From positions 12,110,428 through 12,174,427 of the forward strand of contig NC_064759.1 in NCBI RefSeq assembly GCF_011397635.1: 64,000 nt of DNA, read 5' to 3'. Both the position numbers and the translations under genes were made by a program. Below the pieces are notes generated by a model, which saw only the letters and a list, made by a program, of their open reading frames with translations, searched no databases and was not told where the DNA came from. Shown in pieces: positions 62,801 through 64,000 of this stretch (the first letter of the stretch is position 1; each line of letters opens with the position of its first letter). The DNA comes from Epinephelus fuscoguttatus. Taxonomy: Eukaryota; Chordata; Actinopteri; Perciformes; Serranidae.

Positions 62801-63092
62801 ACATATGTTTTCCACGCAAACATGAACCTGGAGCTGCATATTGAAGGCGACCGGGCTGCAGTGGGAGGCAGACAGCGACTGTACACTGACCTGCTGCACT
62901 CAGTGGAGATTATAATCCGCATTATTGCAAAAAAAATAAGCATCAGGCGTTACATATCTTGTCATATCCTCCTCACAATTTGATCGCAGATGATTCCCCC
63001 TCAGCCGATCCCGACTGACAGTCCACACACCACACATGACACCTTCACTGTCCTCTTACCTTCGAGTCGACCGCTTTGCTTTTGAATGCCAT
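59821..63092 (-). CDS. tmem244: tmem244, small multi-pass membrane protein
   Basis: Membrane protein of unknown function. Exons: 63092-63060, 62743-62658, 60394-60321, 60247-60122, 60035-59991, 59915-59821. They total 459 bp, 152 residues, with all junctions GT-AG and phases closed. Identification rests on LIPFDFKTEP, LELTYFCSGLLFAAVV, VWDYALTVTLLHVMITS and VMLEFPMVWQWWLALG, which match the order and spacing of human TMEM244 as I remember it (about 128 residues). Four hydrophobic segments are visible: ~12-32 (VLFNLLLCLLIFYSLFYMIG), ~67-85, ~91-112 and ~119-140. The tail is longer than in human and ends YASFSIY. The ATG at 63092 starts MAFKSKAVDSK and has an overlapping upstream context without another in-frame ATG nearby. 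It is convergent with the sgk-like kinase; no functional link is implied. Confidence 0.92.
60395..62657. other. tmem244 intron 2
   Basis: A 2.3-kb intron. Its 61000-61560 and 62100-62500 parts look retroelement-like (the latter ends TTAATAAAAAGGTTGTTGAA), but no conserved protein motif is visible. Confidence 0.4.
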
Positions 63093-64000
63093 CTCATTGT
63101 TTTTCCTTGATGTTACATTACAAAATAATCCAGGCTGCTGCAGCACGGTGCACGACCCCGTTAATCCCCCGGAAAACTGGACTTCTTCCGCCATCTAGCG
63201 ACAAACACGGGACACAAAACCAGCGCCGCCGCTTCTACAATACTGAACTCATTTCACCTCGTATCAGGGCGGCCTTTGTTGGCTCAAATAAAGACTTTCC
63301 TCTCCGTGTACCTGTTAGCTAACACCTGAACGTGCAGTCAGGGGTACTTTAATGTTTTCTGCCTAACCGGTGTCAATTGCATACAAAAAAATGGCTAAAA
63401 CGACGCTTAAAAATCTGCAGCTTTATTATACCGGAGAAACCATAACCGCCCTATGTGGGAGGGATTGAACACTACTGCAGGATAGCTGGGGATGATGTGC
63501 CTCAACATAACCATCAGCGACCCCACAAATACTTCAAATCAACCTAGAAACACCAGAAAGGAATAAGCACACAATCCTATTACTGAGTTAAATGGATTAG
63601 CTGTCACATTAAATCATACATGCAGTAATAGTATTTGAGGTGATGCCACACAGTCCGATACAGTGCCTGCATGCATGTTGGATTAAAGACAAAATGAAGC
63701 CATGTGGCTGCGTTTCTCTGTGTTAAATGTGTGTTTCATTAAGCTAAACTCAAATGTGCATTCATCCTGTACGACTTTATGTGCTGGATACGCACCAGCC
63801 GACATGACTGTGGATGTGTTTTAACGGACAAACCGGTCCAGATTGTTGTGTTGCGTCGTATTTGGGTCCTTTTAGGTTAATAAAATGCCACTTACAGGCC
63901 TGTGTGTTTAATCCTACTGTTAGCACCGGCGTTAACAAACTGATTATCGCTCGTGCTCGGGTTGCATGTACATATTTAAGCCATTTGGGAACTGAGGATG
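63093..64000. other. 5' flank of tmem244 to window edge
   Basis: Unremarkable mixed sequence. I see no exon, RNA gene or repeat that I can name. Confidence 0.4.

Noticed and set aside
1-64000. CRISPR arrays, operons, integrons or other prokaryotic systems
   Set aside because: No direct repeats with regular spacers, no ribosome-binding sites or polycistronic genes. All four genes are intron-containing vertebrate genes.

Overview
The window is vertebrate nuclear DNA, almost certainly from a ray-finned (percomorph-like) teleost. It carries split genes with GT-AG introns, CpG-rich promoters, many CA/GT microsatellites, and repeat families I know from teleost genomes: a tRNA-derived SINE, a Penelope-like GIY-YIG remnant, an L2/V-SINE-like 3' sequence, and many long-TIR or MITE-like elements. 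I see no operons, CRISPR arrays, rRNA genes or prokaryotic features.

Four protein-coding genes were rebuilt exon by exon, with every reading phase closing. (1) epb41l4b, minus strand, starts at 20179 and runs off the left edge. It encodes a band 4.1-family FERM protein; twelve secure coding exons are here, plus one candidate. (2) ptpn3, minus strand, 48163 to 25298, has 25 coding exons (about 876 residues). It encodes a FERM-PDZ-tyrosine phosphatase with an intact catalytic centre. (3) An SGK-family AGC kinase, plus strand, 54334 to 59131, has 12 exons and 416 residues. It has an SGK1-like N-terminus and a divergent activation loop. (4) tmem244, minus strand, 63092 to 59821, has six exons and 152 residues.

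The tandem, same-strand pair epb41l4b-ptpn3 matches, from memory, the human order EPB41L4B-PTPN3 on chromosome 9. Both proteins act at the membrane-cytoskeleton interface, and their FERM exons have nearly identical lengths and phases. The kinase and tmem244 converge tail to tail with opposed poly(A) signals about 15 bp apart.

Layout: 0-20.2 kb epb41l4b with repeat-rich introns; 19.9-20.7 kb its CpG-rich 5' end; 20.2-24.7 kb intergenic (SINE, nested long-TIR element); 24.7-48.2 kb ptpn3, whose introns hold many repeats; 49.45-49.68 kb CpG-rich probable ptpn3 promoter; 49.7-54.3 kb AT-rich intergenic DNA with a degenerate minisatellite and a long purine tract; 54.3-59.4 kb sgk-like; 59.4-63.1 kb tmem244; 63.1-64 kb no recognised feature.

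I found no convincing new multi-gene system. The items most worth checking are the nested and fold-back transposons, the recurring hammerhead-ribozyme-like motif in repeats, the CA repeat abutting the splice donor of the ptpn3 catalytic exon, the divergent sgk paralogue, and the shared FERM exon architecture of the two neighbours. Repeat family names rest on memory, not on a database search.
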